From Mariniphaga sp. (GTDB lineage Bacteria > Bacteroidota > Bacteroidia > Bacteroidales > Prolixibacteraceae): a stretch of DNA of 36,855 nt. A program made the position numbers and the translations under genes. The first letter of the stretch is position 1. Every line of letters begins with the position of its first letter. The stretch lies in contig JANXZJ010000165.1 of NCBI GenBank assembly GCA_025355585.1, positions 1-36,855 of the forward strand, given 5' to 3'. Below the pieces are notes generated by a model, which was not told where the DNA came from, did no database searches, and saw nothing but the letters and a program-made list of their open reading frames with translations. Of the stretch, positions 1 to 8,770 are shown piece after piece.

Positions 1-1
1 T

Positions 2-1690
2 GATGATCTAAGTCCAGATTTGATTAAAAAATTTACTTACAAAGTTGTAAAAGGTAAAAATGGGTTGGCTTGCATTGATATTGATGGAAGAATTTATACT
101 CCACAAGAAATATCAGCAATCGTACTTCAAAAAATGAAGAAAACCGCTGAAGATTATTTAGGTGTTGAAGTAACTGATGCAGTAATTACTGTACCTGCTT
201 ATTTTAACGACTCGCAACGTCAGGCAACAAAAGAAGCTGGCGAAATTGCAGGTTTAAAGGTACGTCGTATCATTAACGAACCAACTGCCGCTTCATTGGC
301 TTATGGTCTCGACAAGATGCACAAAGACATGAAAATCGCTGTATTTGACCTTGGTGGCGGTACATTCGATATTTCAATCCTTGAATTAGGAGAAGGTGTT
401 TTTGAAGTCAAATCAACCGATGGTGACACTCATCTTGGTGGTGATGATTTCGATCAGGCAATTGTTGACTGGTTAACAGACGAATTCAAAAAAGACGAAG
501 GTGTTGATTTACACAAGGATGCAATGGCATTGCAACGTTTGAAGGAAGCTGCTGAGAAGGCTAAAATTGAGCTTTCAAGTTCTACACAAACAGAGATCAA
601 CCTGCCATATATTATGCCGGTTAACGGTGTGCCAAAACATCTTGTGAAATCGCTTACACGTGCCAAGTTCGAGCAATTGTGCGACAAACTGATCAATGCA
701 ACAATGGAACCTTGCCGGAAAGCTTTAAAGAATGCCGGAATGACCATTAAAGATATCGACGAAGTTATTCTTGTGGGAGGTTCGACCCGTATTCCTGCCA
801 TTCAGGAAAAAGTTCAGAGCCTATTCGGTAGAGTACCCTCGAAGGGTGTAAATCCTGACGAAGTAGTTGCAGTTGGTGCAGCCATTCAGGGTGGTGTCCT
901 TTCAGGTGAAGTAAAAGACGTTTTGTTGCTGGATGTTACTCCTCTTTCACTGGGTATCGAAACCATGGGTGGCGTAATGACAAAATTGATCGAAGCCAAT
1001 ACAACGATTCCAACCAAAAAGGCAGAAACTTTTACAACTGCTGCCGATAGTCAACCATCTGTCGAAATTCATGTGCTTCAGGGCGAACGTCCAATGGCCC
1101 AGGGAAATAAAACGATTGGACGTTTCCATCTTGACGGACTTCCACCAGCACAACGTGGCGTGCCTCAGATTGAAGTTGCATTTGACATTGATGCCAACGG
1201 GATTCTTCATGTTACCGCAAAAGACAAAGCAACGAATAAGGAACAGTCTATCAGAATCGAAGCAACAACTGGTCTCACCGATGACGAAATCAAAAGGATG
1301 AGAGATGAAGCTGCCGCAAATGCGGAATCGGATAAACAGGCAGTTGAAAAGATTGAAAAGCTGAATCATGCTGATACGCTGATTTTCCAGACCGAAAAAC
1401 AACTCAAGGAATTCGGAGATAAACTTCCGGCAGATAAAAAAGGTCCTATCGAAGCAGCTTTGGGCAAACTTAAAGATGCCCACAAAGCTCAGGATCTGAG
1501 TGGTATCGATGCTGCAACAACAGAATTGAACGCAGTGTTTCAGGCCGCTTCTCAGGAAATGTATAACGCATCCAGTGCACAGGGTCAGGGTGGCCCGGCT
1601 GGTCCTCAGGATGGCGGACAAGGCTCTCAACAGCAAGGTCCTAAAGGCGACGGTGAAGTAACCGACGTTGACTTTGAGGAAGTAAAATAG
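2..1690 (+). CDS. dnaK: Chaperone protein DnaK (Hsp70), 5'-truncated by window edge
   Basis: ATP-dependent Hsp70 chaperone that binds exposed hydrophobic peptides in the cytoplasm and cycles with DnaJ and GrpE. The frame is open to the first bases of the window, so the gene starts upstream; the TTG at 20 is not a credible start. By recall of the E. coli protein, about 75-80 N-terminal residues, including the first phosphate loop, are missing. Hsp70 signatures seen are FDLGGGTFD, the VPAYFND segment, the INEPTAA motif and [10 protein letters not shown] of the nucleotide-binding domain. They are followed by the linker [15 protein letters not shown], the peptide-binding domain, the helical lid and a Gly/Gln-rich tail ending in VDFEEVK, the usual EEVD-like DnaK end. 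A strong hairpin terminator follows 30 bp later. Very secure identification. Confidence 0.98.
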   Translation, partial: DDLSPDLIKKFTYKVVKGKNGLACIDIDGRIYTPQEISAIVLQKMKKTAEDYLGVEVTDAVITVPAYFNDSQRQATKEAGEIAGLKVRRIINEPTAASLAYGLDKMHKDMKIAVFDLGGGTFDISILELGEGVFEVKSTDGDTHLGGDDFDQAIVDWLTDEFKKDEGVDLHKDAMALQRLKEAAEKAKIELSSSTQTEINLPYIMPVNGVPKHLVKSLTRAKFEQLCDKLINATMEPCRKALKNAGMTIKDIDEVILVGGSTRIPAIQEKVQSLFGRVPSKGVNPDEVVAVGAAIQGGVLSGEVKDVLLLDVTPLSLGIETMGGVMTKLIEANTTIPTKKAETFTTAADSQPSVEIHVLQGERPMAQGNKTIGRFHLDGLPPAQRGVPQIEVAFDIDANGILHVTAKDKATNKEQSIRIEATTGLTDDEIKRMRDEAAANAESDKQAVEKIEKLNHADTLIFQTEKQLKEFGDKLPADKKGPIEAALGKLKDAHKAQDLSGIDAATTELNAVFQAASQEMYNASSAQGQGGPAGPQDGGQGSQQQGPKGDGEVTDVDFEEVK

Positions 1691-1720
1691 GCTCTTTAAA
1701 CTTCAGGTTTAAAAATATCG

Positions 1721-1757
1721 AAAACCCGCTGTAATTGAATATTATAGCGGGTTTTTT
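1721..1757 (+). terminator. Rho-independent terminator of dnaK
   Basis: An AAAACCCGCT arm pairs perfectly with AGCGGGTTTT, extended by a GTAAT/ATTAT arm with one G-T wobble. A run of six T follows. It lies 30 bp after the dnaK stop. The A-run on the other side means it could also work on the minus strand. Confidence 0.9.
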
Positions 1758-1768
1758 ATTTATATTTG
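1734..1768 (+). promoter_or_regulatory. Predicted promoter of the Bro-N gene
   Basis: TATATTTG at 1761-1768 matches the Bacteroidota -7 element TAnnTTTG exactly. ATTG at 1734-1737 lies 23 bp upstream as a weak -33 element. Transcription would start near 1772, about 30 bp before the ATG. The -33 part falls inside the dnaK terminator hairpin. This is motif matching only. Confidence 0.45.
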
Positions 1769-1802
1769 TGAATGAAAATTTCTGGAATCAAGGCAAGTAC
1801 AT

Positions 1803-2636
1803 ATGAAAGGCGGAATTAAAATCTTTGAAGAGCGGAAAGTTCGTACCGTTTGGGACGAAGAAACCGAAGAGTGGTATTTCTCTATAATTGATGTTGTTGA
1901 AGTTCTAACAGATTCAGACAGGCCTCGTAAGTACTGGAACGATCTAAAGAAAAAGCTGCAAAAAGAAGGAAGTGAGTTGTCCGAAAAAATCGGACAACTG
2001 AAAATGCTTTCTGCCGATGGCAAAATGTATAAAACAGACGTGGCTAATACCGACCAACTTTTCCGCCTGATTCAATCCATTCCATCGCCAAAGGCAGAGC
2101 CTTTTAAACTTTGGATAGCCCAGGTAGCCAAAGAGCGATTAGATCAAATGCAAGACCCCGAATTATCCATCGAACAAGCCATGATGGATTACAAAAGGCT
2201 GGGCTACTCCGACAACTGGATTAATCAACGGCTGAAAAGCATTGAAATCAGGAAAGAACTGACCGATGAATGGAAATCAAGAGGTTTGGAGGAAGGGGTA
2301 CAGTTTGCTACCCTCACCGATATTATTTACAAAACATGGGCAGACAGAACAGCCAAAGAATACAAGCAATTCAAAGGATTAAAAAAGGAAAACCTTCGCG
2401 ACAATATGACCAACACGGAATTGGTGTTGAATATGCTTGCGGAGCTTTCGACCAAACGAATATCGGAAACGACCAATCCGGAATCATTTGGCGAACATTC
2501 GCAAGTTGCCAAACAAGGTGGCGAAATTGCCCGCAATGCCCGACTTGAGTTGGAATCCAAGACAGGTGAGAAAGTGATTTCACCGCTCAGTGCGAAAAAA
2601 GGTATTTTAAAAAATAAAACCAAAGAGGCAGATTAA
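1803..2636 (+). CDS. Bro-N domain (phage antirepressor-like) protein
   Basis: A 277-aa protein whose first ~110 residues read as a Bro-N domain: KIFEERKVRTVWDEE, then WYFSIIDVVEVLTDS and RKYWNDLKKKL, as in prophage antirepressors and BRO proteins. This family binds DNA in phages and viruses. The remaining ~165 residues are charged and mostly helical, ending in a Lys-rich tail; I do not recognise a second catalytic domain. It stands alone between the dnaK terminator and a convergent gene, with no integrase or phage structural gene nearby. It may be a domesticated phage-type regulator or a remnant of a mobile element. Its role is unknown. The ATG at 1803 follows a good -7 box by about 35 bp. 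Confidence 0.8.
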   Translation: MKGGIKIFEERKVRTVWDEETEEWYFSIIDVVEVLTDSDRPRKYWNDLKKKLQKEGSELSEKIGQLKMLSADGKMYKTDVANTDQLFRLIQSIPSPKAEPFKLWIAQVAKERLDQMQDPELSIEQAMMDYKRLGYSDNWINQRLKSIEIRKELTDEWKSRGLEEGVQFATLTDIIYKTWADRTAKEYKQFKGLKKENLRDNMTNTELVLNMLAELSTKRISETTNPESFGEHSQVAKQGGEIARNARLELESKTGEKVISPLSAKKGILKNKTKEAD

Positions 2637-2689
2637 CAGGTTGGTGGAAAATAATGACGAAAGATTTGCCGAAGCAAGTTTTCTTTTGC

Positions 2690-4003
2690 TTATCGCTTGA
2701 CTGAATTAATCGTCCTGTAGCCGATTAATTTGTCGTACCTCGAAGAAAAACCACGGTAATAAAGAAAAATCTGATAATCGTTTTCTGTTTCAACATAACT
2801 CCCTTCCAGGAGTGTGTCATCGATTTTATTACTGCCATTTTGGATATATACATACTGGTAATCGTAAAATCCTTGTTTTAACAAAAGCGCGGCCTCGTAA
2901 AGTTTTGATTCAAAATTCCATTTCATTTTATTTGCCGGCAGACATTGCCAATCGGTTAGTCCACCAAAAACATAGATTTCGCCACCCAATAATGGTTCAG
3001 GCATTTGGAGCGAAAAGTGGACAAGTACATAATCCGCCTCAAGGTCCGAATCGGTAACCCTGTCGTTCTTGATCAGGTAGCGTCCGTTCAAATCGCTCTG
3101 GTTACTATAATCGCGCTCACGGCGAATCTGATCAGTCAGTAATTCAACGTGATAAATTGGATTGACAAATTCGATGTTTACCACTCCCAAACCGTTCATT
3201 CGGATGTTTTTGGTATCAAAATTCCGAAATTCGTTTCCCCCGGGAAAGACATTCTCGCGACTTAAATCGTAACTTAATTGATTGTCCCTGACAAACTGTG
3301 GTTTAAGATTTGTCAAACAATTGTCTGACCTGGTATTTTGCGTGACTACAACCTTAACTTCGGTGCGCGGATCCTGCATACTAAAACGTGAATAGTCTAC
3401 TGTAAAGTCAATCTCCTGGTCCCGACCTTTGTACCCTTCAAACGTTGATTTTTTAATATCTCCACGAATTTCGGTCAATGGTTCTACGATATAAAAGCGG
3501 CGCGTAAGTACCGGAGTTGTCCGGTTTCTCTCGTCAAAAACCGATAACAAGTAGTTTCCGGAAATAAGAAAACGGACATTTTCATTCGGAAGCGATAACA
3601 AATAGTTGGTATATTTTGAGGTTGTATTAACAGATCCTGCATAATCGGTAACTGGATTTTCGATAAAACCTACCATATATTCCGATTGGACCAATCGTGA
3701 AGGGTACCAATCAGCATCGCAATGAGTTATTGTATAAAAAAAGTTTGATACACCATCCGTCATTTCATCAAATTTCAGCAGTAATCGCTGATCGGTACCT
3801 AGTTCAAGTTCCGGTTGCGAAAAATCCCAACCTTTCCTGAAAAACTGTACCGATCGGATGTTTTCACGAAAAATCGCGTTTTTCAGAGGCTCGGATGCCT
3901 TGCTGACAGCGGTCACATTATTTGTCGACGCAAGAATGAATAGCACCCAAATGAATAACTTAATTTTCAACTTAATAAGGAAAAACAAATTTTTTCTGGT
4001 CAT
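2690..4003 (-). CDS. Type IX secretion system plug protein homologue (DUF5103)
   Basis: A 437-aa secreted protein. Residues 1-33 are a basic then hydrophobic signal peptide (MTRKNLFF...ILASTNNVTA). The body matches my recall of DUF5103: an early IRSVQFFRKGWDFSQPELEL segment, FYTITHCDADWYPS, the FIENPVTDYAGS loop and a beta-rich C-terminal half with VHFSLQMPEPLLGGEIYVFG. DUF5103 was renamed after the Plug subunit found closing the periplasmic side of the SprA translocon in Bacteroidota gliding/T9SS machinery. It probably acts at the inner face of the outer membrane. No other T9SS gene is in the window. It is transcribed divergently from nqrA. Family assignment is fairly firm; the plug role for this copy is inferred. 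Confidence 0.85.
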   Translation of the reverse strand: MTRKNLFFLIKLKIKLFIWVLFILASTNNVTAVSKASEPLKNAIFRENIRSVQFFRKGWDFSQPELELGTDQRLLLKFDEMTDGVSNFFYTITHCDADWYPSRLVQSEYMVGFIENPVTDYAGSVNTTSKYTNYLLSLPNENVRFLISGNYLLSVFDERNRTTPVLTRRFYIVEPLTEIRGDIKKSTFEGYKGRDQEIDFTVDYSRFSMQDPRTEVKVVVTQNTRSDNCLTNLKPQFVRDNQLSYDLSRENVFPGGNEFRNFDTKNIRMNGLGVVNIEFVNPIYHVELLTDQIRRERDYSNQSDLNGRYLIKNDRVTDSDLEADYVLVHFSLQMPEPLLGGEIYVFGGLTDWQCLPANKMKWNFESKLYEAALLLKQGFYDYQYVYIQNGSNKIDDTLLEGSYVETENDYQIFLYYRGFSSRYDKLIGYRTINSVKR

Positions 4004-4085
4004 ATCAATTAGATTAATATTGAGTTACACACCTTAAATGATTGATTTATTTTGCTTTATTCCAAAATAATTGTTTTCGCATAAA

Positions 4086-4116
4086 TTTGGATTAAAGGTT
4101 CGAATACCTACTTTTG
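4086..4116 (+). promoter_or_regulatory. Predicted promoter of the nqr operon
   Basis: TTTG at 4086-4089, a spacer of exactly 19 bp, then TACTTTTG at 4109-4116. This is a complete match to the Bacteroidota sigma-ABfr consensus TTTG-N19-TAnnTTTG. The predicted start of transcription near 4120 leaves a leader of about 24 nt before the nqrA ATG at 4144. Confidence 0.65.
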
Positions 4117-4120
4117 CCCT

Positions 4121-4151
4121 CAAAATTAATACCATAAGTCATAATGTCAAA
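4121..4151 (-). promoter_or_regulatory. Predicted promoter of the T9SS plug gene
   Basis: On the minus strand TTTG (4151-4148) is followed after exactly 19 bp by TAATTTTG (4128-4121), the full Bacteroidota promoter pattern. It would give a leader of about 110 nt. The -33 element lies in the first codons of nqrA. Motif matching only. Confidence 0.45.
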
Positions 4152-5496
4152 AGTTATCAAGCTAAAGAAAGGATTAGATATTCAGATTAAAGGCGAACCT
4201 GTTAATAATCTGGAACATATCGGCATGCCTGAGACCTTTGCCATCAAGCCAGCCGATTTTCAAGGACTCATCCCCAAACTTACTGTTGCGGTCGGGGATA
4301 AAGTAAAGGCCGGAACCCCGTTGCTTTTCGACAAATACCACCCAGAAGTTCAGTATGTTTCTCCGGTAAGTGGCGAAGTAACTGCAATTAACAGGGGTGA
4401 ACGCAGAAGAATATTGGAGGTGGTCGTGAAGGCAGATCGTGGGATCCTTTCAGAAGACTTTCTCAAATCGGATCCGTTGAAGCTAAGCGGTGATGCGATC
4501 AAAACAGAATTATTGAAATCAGGCATATGGCCATCGATAAAATCGAGGCCTTTTGGTATAGTTGCCCGTCCGGCAGATCAGCCAAAAGCAATTTTTATCT
4601 CATGTTTCGACAGTTCGCCATTGGCACCAGACTATGACTTCATATTTAAAGATGAAGCAAATACCTGGCAAACCGGGATTAACGCATTATCGAAACTAAC
4701 AACGGGTAAAATTAACCTTGGATTATCTGCAAAGAAGGAGAATAGGATTTTTTTAGAAACCAAAGATGTTGAAATTACTTTGTTTAACGGACCTCATCCA
4801 GCCGGAAATGTGGGTATTCAGATTCATGCTGTTTCACCTTTAAACAAAGGTGAGATTGTATGGACTATTCAACCACAAGATGTTATAATGATTGGGCGAT
4901 TATTTTTAACAGGAAAGTACGATTCTTCAAGGATTGTAGCCCTTTGTGGTTCTGAAGTTAAAGAGCCAAAGTACTTCCAATTCTGGATGGGAGGATCATT
5001 GACCGGATTACTTAAAGGGCGGCTCGACAGAAAAAATGCCCGTATCATCAGTGGAAATGTCCTCACAGGTAAAGTTGTAGCTTCCGATGGATTCCTTGGA
5101 TTTTACGATAGCATAGTCTCGGTTATTCCCGATGGAAATTATTACGAGATGTTCGGATGGGCATTACCAGGTTTTGGTAAATACAGCCCTTCACGCACAT
5201 TCTTTTCGTGGCTGGGCTCCAAAAAGAAGAAGTATATCCTTGATACCAATACACATGGAGAGGAAAGAGCATTTGTTCTTTCGGATGAATATGAAAAAGT
5301 GCTGCCGATGGACATTCTTCCTGTCTATTTGCTAAAAGCTATTCTGGTAAACGATATTGACGCGATGGAACAGCTTGGAATATATGAGGTAATAGAGGAG
5401 GACCTTGCCCTTTGTGAATATGTTTGTACATCCAAAATAATGGTTCAATCGGTCCTGCGGAAAGGGATTAATAACATGATCAAGGAGTTGGGTTAG
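4144..5496 (+). CDS. nqrA: Na+-translocating NADH:quinone reductase subunit A
   Basis: Peripheral cytoplasmic subunit of the Na+-NQR complex, which oxidises NADH, reduces quinone (menaquinone in most Bacteroidota) and pumps sodium ions. It is 450 aa, close to the ~446 aa of the Vibrio protein. The N-terminal KLKKGLDIQIKGEP start, the biotinyl/lipoyl-like segment with YVSPVSGEVTAINRGERR at about residues 76-93, and the late LPVYLLKAILVNDID...LGIYEVIEEDLALCEYVC region are typical of NqrA. It opens a six-gene operon in the standard A-B-C-D-E-F order with its own promoter. The C-terminal Cys residues (LCEYVC) resemble those shared with RnfC-like proteins, but the gene order and partners are Nqr. 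Confidence 0.96.
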   Translation: MSKVIKLKKGLDIQIKGEPVNNLEHIGMPETFAIKPADFQGLIPKLTVAVGDKVKAGTPLLFDKYHPEVQYVSPVSGEVTAINRGERRRILEVVVKADRGILSEDFLKSDPLKLSGDAIKTELLKSGIWPSIKSRPFGIVARPADQPKAIFISCFDSSPLAPDYDFIFKDEANTWQTGINALSKLTTGKINLGLSAKKENRIFLETKDVEITLFNGPHPAGNVGIQIHAVSPLNKGEIVWTIQPQDVIMIGRLFLTGKYDSSRIVALCGSEVKEPKYFQFWMGGSLTGLLKGRLDRKNARIISGNVLTGKVVASDGFLGFYDSIVSVIPDGNYYEMFGWALPGFGKYSPSRTFFSWLGSKKKKYILDTNTHGEERAFVLSDEYEKVLPMDILPVYLLKAILVNDIDAMEQLGIYEVIEEDLALCEYVCTSKIMVQSVLRKGINNMIKELG

Positions 5497-5538
5497 TAAC
5501 ATTCCTTTTACCGAAAATTAAAAACAAATTATTTTCTG

Positions 5539-6723
5539 ATGAAAGTATTAAGAAATTGGTTCGATAAACAAAAACCCCACCTCGAAAAGGGTGGAAAATT
5601 CCATATGTTCAAATCTGGATTTGAAGCAATCGAGGTGTTCCTGTTTGTTCCGAATCACACAACGAAACAGGGAACTCATATCCGTGATTATGTAGATCTG
5701 AAGCGTACAATGTCAGTTGTGATTGTCGCCTTAATCCCTGCATTGTTGTTCGGAATGTACAACGTAGGTTATCAACACTTTGTTGCTACCGGACAGCAAC
5801 TTTCCTTCTGGCCCGTCTTCGGATTTGGATTTTTGAAAGTACTTCCTATTATAATCGTTTCGTATGTGGTTGGATTGGGAATCGAAATTGCGGCGGCGCA
5901 AATGCGCGGGCACGAGGTAAACGAAGGTTATCTTGTAACAGGAATGCTGATCCCACTGGTGTTGCCGGTTACAACTCCACTTTGGATGGTTGCAATTGCG
6001 GTCGCCTTTTCGGTCGTTTTTGCAAAGGAAGTTTTTGGGGGTACAGGAATGAATATATGGAATCCTGCCCTGGTAGCACGAGCATTCCTTTTCTTTGCCT
6101 ACCCATCGCAAATGTCTGGAGATTCTGTTTGGATCAGCCTGGGTGATAAAGCAATAATAGACGGTTTTTCGGGTGCGACACCACTTTCTCAGGCGGCAGC
6201 AGCGGCTGCCAAACCAATCGCTGAGGTGGCGGCCAATCATGGTATTTCTTATTCCCTAATGGATATGTTCTTAGGGTTTATCCCCGGATCAATTGGCGAA
6301 ACTTCGAAGCTGGCCATTTTAATCGGCGCTGCAATATTGCTCTTTACCCGGATTGGCAGTTGGAAAATTATGCTTTCGACGGTTTTAGGCGGATTATTTA
6401 TGGGAACAATTCTGAATATTTTCGCAGTAAATTCATATATGGCTGTTCCTGCCTGGCAGCACCTGATGATGGGAGGATTTGCTTTTGGAGCTGTATTCAT
6501 GGCCACTGATCCTGTTTCCGGCGCACAAACCAATCGGGGGAAATGGATTTACGGATTTCTGATCGGAGTCTTTGGTATTATGATCCGCGTGGTTAATCCG
6601 GCTTATCCCGAAGGAATAATGCTCGCAATTCTGATAATGAACATGTTTGCCCCGCTGATCGACTACTATGTTGTTCAGGGAAATATTAAACGCAGGCTGA
6701 AACGGGCAATTGTTAAAGCATAA
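5539..6723 (+). CDS. nqrB: Na+-translocating NADH:quinone reductase subunit B
   Basis: Membrane subunit carrying a covalent FMN and part of the sodium and quinone path. It is 394 aa with about ten hydrophobic segments. The FMN-attachment motif SGAT is present in DGFSGATPLSQ, with the acceptor threonine at residue 214. NPALVARAFLFFAYPSQMSG and the MATDPVSGAQTNRGKW segment near the C-terminus are further NqrB/RnfD hallmarks. An Ala-rich stretch directly follows the flavin site. It starts 42 bp after nqrA. The ATG at 5539 gives a soluble N-terminal region of ~55 residues, as usual in the family. Confidence 0.96.
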   Translation: MKVLRNWFDKQKPHLEKGGKFHMFKSGFEAIEVFLFVPNHTTKQGTHIRDYVDLKRTMSVVIVALIPALLFGMYNVGYQHFVATGQQLSFWPVFGFGFLKVLPIIIVSYVVGLGIEIAAAQMRGHEVNEGYLVTGMLIPLVLPVTTPLWMVAIAVAFSVVFAKEVFGGTGMNIWNPALVARAFLFFAYPSQMSGDSVWISLGDKAIIDGFSGATPLSQAAAAAAKPIAEVAANHGISYSLMDMFLGFIPGSIGETSKLAILIGAAILLFTRIGSWKIMLSTVLGGLFMGTILNIFAVNSYMAVPAWQHLMMGGFAFGAVFMATDPVSGAQTNRGKWIYGFLIGVFGIMIRVVNPAYPEGIMLAILIMNMFAPLIDYYVVQGNIKRRLKRAIVKA

Positions 6724-6733
6724 AAACTGAACA

Positions 6734-7435
6734 ATGGATACAAACGGAAATAAATATACGATTATCTACGCTTCTGTAATGGTTGTTGCAGTAGCGGTTA
6801 TGCTGGCTATTGCTGCAACGCAACTTAAACCCTTTCAGGACGCAAACATCCTCATTGAGAAAAAACAGAACATCCTCAAATCTGTCAATATTGTGGCCGA
6901 CTCAAAACAAGCCAATGACTTGTTTAGCAATACCATCAAAGAATTATTTATTGTGAACAGCAAGGGTGAAAAGGTTGAAGGTGATGCTTTTAAGGTAGAT
7001 CTCAAAGTGGAACATTCAAAGCACATCGATCAGCGTAAACTCCCTGTTTATGTAGCAGATATGGGTGAAAAAGGAAAAGTCTATATTATTCCGTTAAGAG
7101 GCGCAGGTCTTTGGGGCCCGATATGGGGCTATGTTGCACTCTCTTCGGATATGAACACAATTTACGGTGCCAACTTCGATCATCAGGGTGAAACTCCGGG
7201 ATTAGGCGCTGAAATTAATACCGAAAAATTTCAAAAGCCTTTTATCGGCAAAACTATTTTTGACCAATCCGGCATTTTTACCTCCGTCATCGTTGCAAAA
7301 ATTGGTGAGAAATCTGATCCAGCGCACAGTGTCGATGCAATCTCCGGAGGAACAATCACCAGTAAGGGGTTGCAAAAAATGCTTTATGACGATCTGTCAA
7401 CTTATCAGGAATTTTTTAAAACATTAAAAAAGTAA
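6734..7435 (+). CDS. nqrC: Na+-translocating NADH:quinone reductase subunit C
   Basis: Subunit with the second covalently bound FMN. It is 233 aa. One N-terminal membrane helix (about residues 8-28) anchors a periplasmic FMN-binding domain. The attachment motif reads DAISGGTITS, with the acceptor threonine at residue 207; the family more often has SGAT, so the Ala-to-Gly change is minor. The domain also shows PLRGAGLWGPIWGYVAL and GETPGLGAEI, both standard. It begins 10 bp after nqrB. Attachment of the flavin needs an ApbE-type transferase, which is not in this window. Confidence 0.95.
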   Translation: MDTNGNKYTIIYASVMVVAVAVMLAIAATQLKPFQDANILIEKKQNILKSVNIVADSKQANDLFSNTIKELFIVNSKGEKVEGDAFKVDLKVEHSKHIDQRKLPVYVADMGEKGKVYIIPLRGAGLWGPIWGYVALSSDMNTIYGANFDHQGETPGLGAEINTEKFQKPFIGKTIFDQSGIFTSVIVAKIGEKSDPAHSVDAISGGTITSKGLQKMLYDDLSTYQEFFKTLKK

Positions 7436-7438
7436 GAT

Positions 7439-8089
7439 ATGAGCGAAGAAGAAGGAATTTTTTCGAAGAAGAACCTCAAGTTGCTCACCAATCCGTTGAG
7501 TAATGCAAATCCGATTACAGTACTGGTTCTTGGTATCTGCTCTGCACTTGCCGTAACAGCACAGTTGAAACCCGCAGTGGTAATGTCGCTTTCGGTTACG
7601 ATAGTAACCGCATTTTCAAATCTGATTGTCTCCTTAATCCGAAATACAATCCCAAACAGGATACGTATTATTGTGCAGTTAGTCGTCGTTGCGGCACTAG
7701 TGATTCTTGTCGATCAGGTGCTTAAGGCCTTTGTTTACGATGTAAGCAAGCAGCTTTCTGTATTTGTCGGATTGATTATCACCAATTGTATCTTAATGGG
7801 ACGTTTGGAAGCATTTGCCCTTGGCAATAAACCGTGGCCTTCATTCCTCGACGGAATAGGTAATGGTGCAGGTTATGGATTAATCCTGGTAACAATTGCA
7901 TTTTTCCGGGAACTCCTGGGTTCGGGATCACTTTGGGGCTACAAACTTATTCCCGAAAGCTGGTACATTGCCAACGGCGGCTGGTATTCCAACAATGGAA
8001 TGATGATTCTTCCGCCAATGGCGTTGATCATAGTAGGTGTGATCATCTGGATTCAACGGAGCAGAAAGCCAGAATTAATTGAGGATTAA
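7439..8089 (+). CDS. nqrD: Na+-translocating NADH:quinone reductase subunit D
   Basis: Integral membrane subunit, 216 aa, about six hydrophobic helices. Together with NqrE it holds the intramembrane iron centre and part of the sodium path. The cysteines expected as ligands are visible at C34 ([11 protein letters not shown]) and C117 ([10 protein letters not shown]), each in a re-entrant half-helix repeat. The segment [21 protein letters not shown] is strongly conserved in NqrD/RnfE. It starts 3 bp after the nqrC stop, so the two are probably translated together. Confidence 0.95.
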   Translation: MSEEEGIFSKKNLKLLTNPLSNANPITVLVLGICSALAVTAQLKPAVVMSLSVTIVTAFSNLIVSLIRNTIPNRIRIIVQLVVVAALVILVDQVLKAFVYDVSKQLSVFVGLIITNCILMGRLEAFALGNKPWPSFLDGIGNGAGYGLILVTIAFFRELLGSGSLWGYKLIPESWYIANGGWYSNNGMMILPPMALIIVGVIIWIQRSRKPELIED

Positions 8090-8114
8090 TTACTAAAAGA
8101 AAAAAAATCAGGAT

Positions 8115-8732
8115 ATGGAAAATTATCTAAATATATTTATCAGGTCGGTCTTTCTGGAAAATATGGTTTTTGCCTTTTTTATCGGAATGTGCTCCTATCT
8201 TGCCGTTTCAAAATCGGTTAAAACAGCCACCGGACTTGGGGTAGCCGTCATATTTGTTCAGGTGATCACAGTACCCGTAAATTACCTGCTCGAGAATTAT
8301 TTGCTAAAAGAAGGCGCTTTAAAATGGCTTGGTGAAGGTTATGCCGATGTTGACCTAAGTTTTTTGAGTTTCATCATGTTTATTGCAGTAATTGCAGCAA
8401 TGGTTCAGTTGGTCGAGATGATTGTTGAGAAATTTGCCCCCGAATTATACAACAGCCTGGGTATCTTTCTTCCGTTGATTGCCGTTAACTGTGCTATTCT
8501 GGCAGGTTCGCTGTTTATGCAACAGAAAGAGTTTATCAATATTGGCGAAGCAACCGTTTATGGAATAGGTTCAGGATCAGGTTGGTGCATCGCAATTATT
8601 TCGATTGCTGCCATTCGTGAAAAACTCAGGTATTCAAATGTACCTGCCCCTTTACGTGGACTCGGAATCTCATTTATCATTACCGGCCTTATGGGATTGG
8701 CATTTATGGGCTTTATGGGTATTAAATTGTAA
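8115..8732 (+). CDS. nqrE: Na+-translocating NADH:quinone reductase subunit E
   Basis: Integral membrane subunit, 205 aa, homologous to NqrD with inverted topology. The iron-ligand cysteines are at C26 ([11 protein letters not shown]) and C126 ([11 protein letters not shown]), matching the pair in NqrD. The [20 protein letters not shown] segment and the C-terminal [17 protein letters not shown] loop are typical of NqrE/RnfA. It lies 25 bp after nqrD and 38 bp before nqrF. Confidence 0.95.
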   Translation: MENYLNIFIRSVFLENMVFAFFIGMCSYLAVSKSVKTATGLGVAVIFVQVITVPVNYLLENYLLKEGALKWLGEGYADVDLSFLSFIMFIAVIAAMVQLVEMIVEKFAPELYNSLGIFLPLIAVNCAILAGSLFMQQKEFINIGEATVYGIGSGSGWCIAIISIAAIREKLRYSNVPAPLRGLGISFIITGLMGLAFMGFMGIKL

Positions 8733-8770
8733 CGTTCCGAAAGGAATCACCGTGTAAATTTTATAGAATA

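Noticed and set aside
947..1636. 229-aa open frame antisense to dnaK
   Set aside because: It mirrors the dnaK codons, has an unlikely Cys/Phe-rich composition and no family signature.
2672..2691. AAGCAA/TTGCTT hairpin as terminator between the Bro-N and plug genes
   Set aside because: The stem is only 6 bp and overlaps the stop codon of the minus-strand gene; too weak to call.
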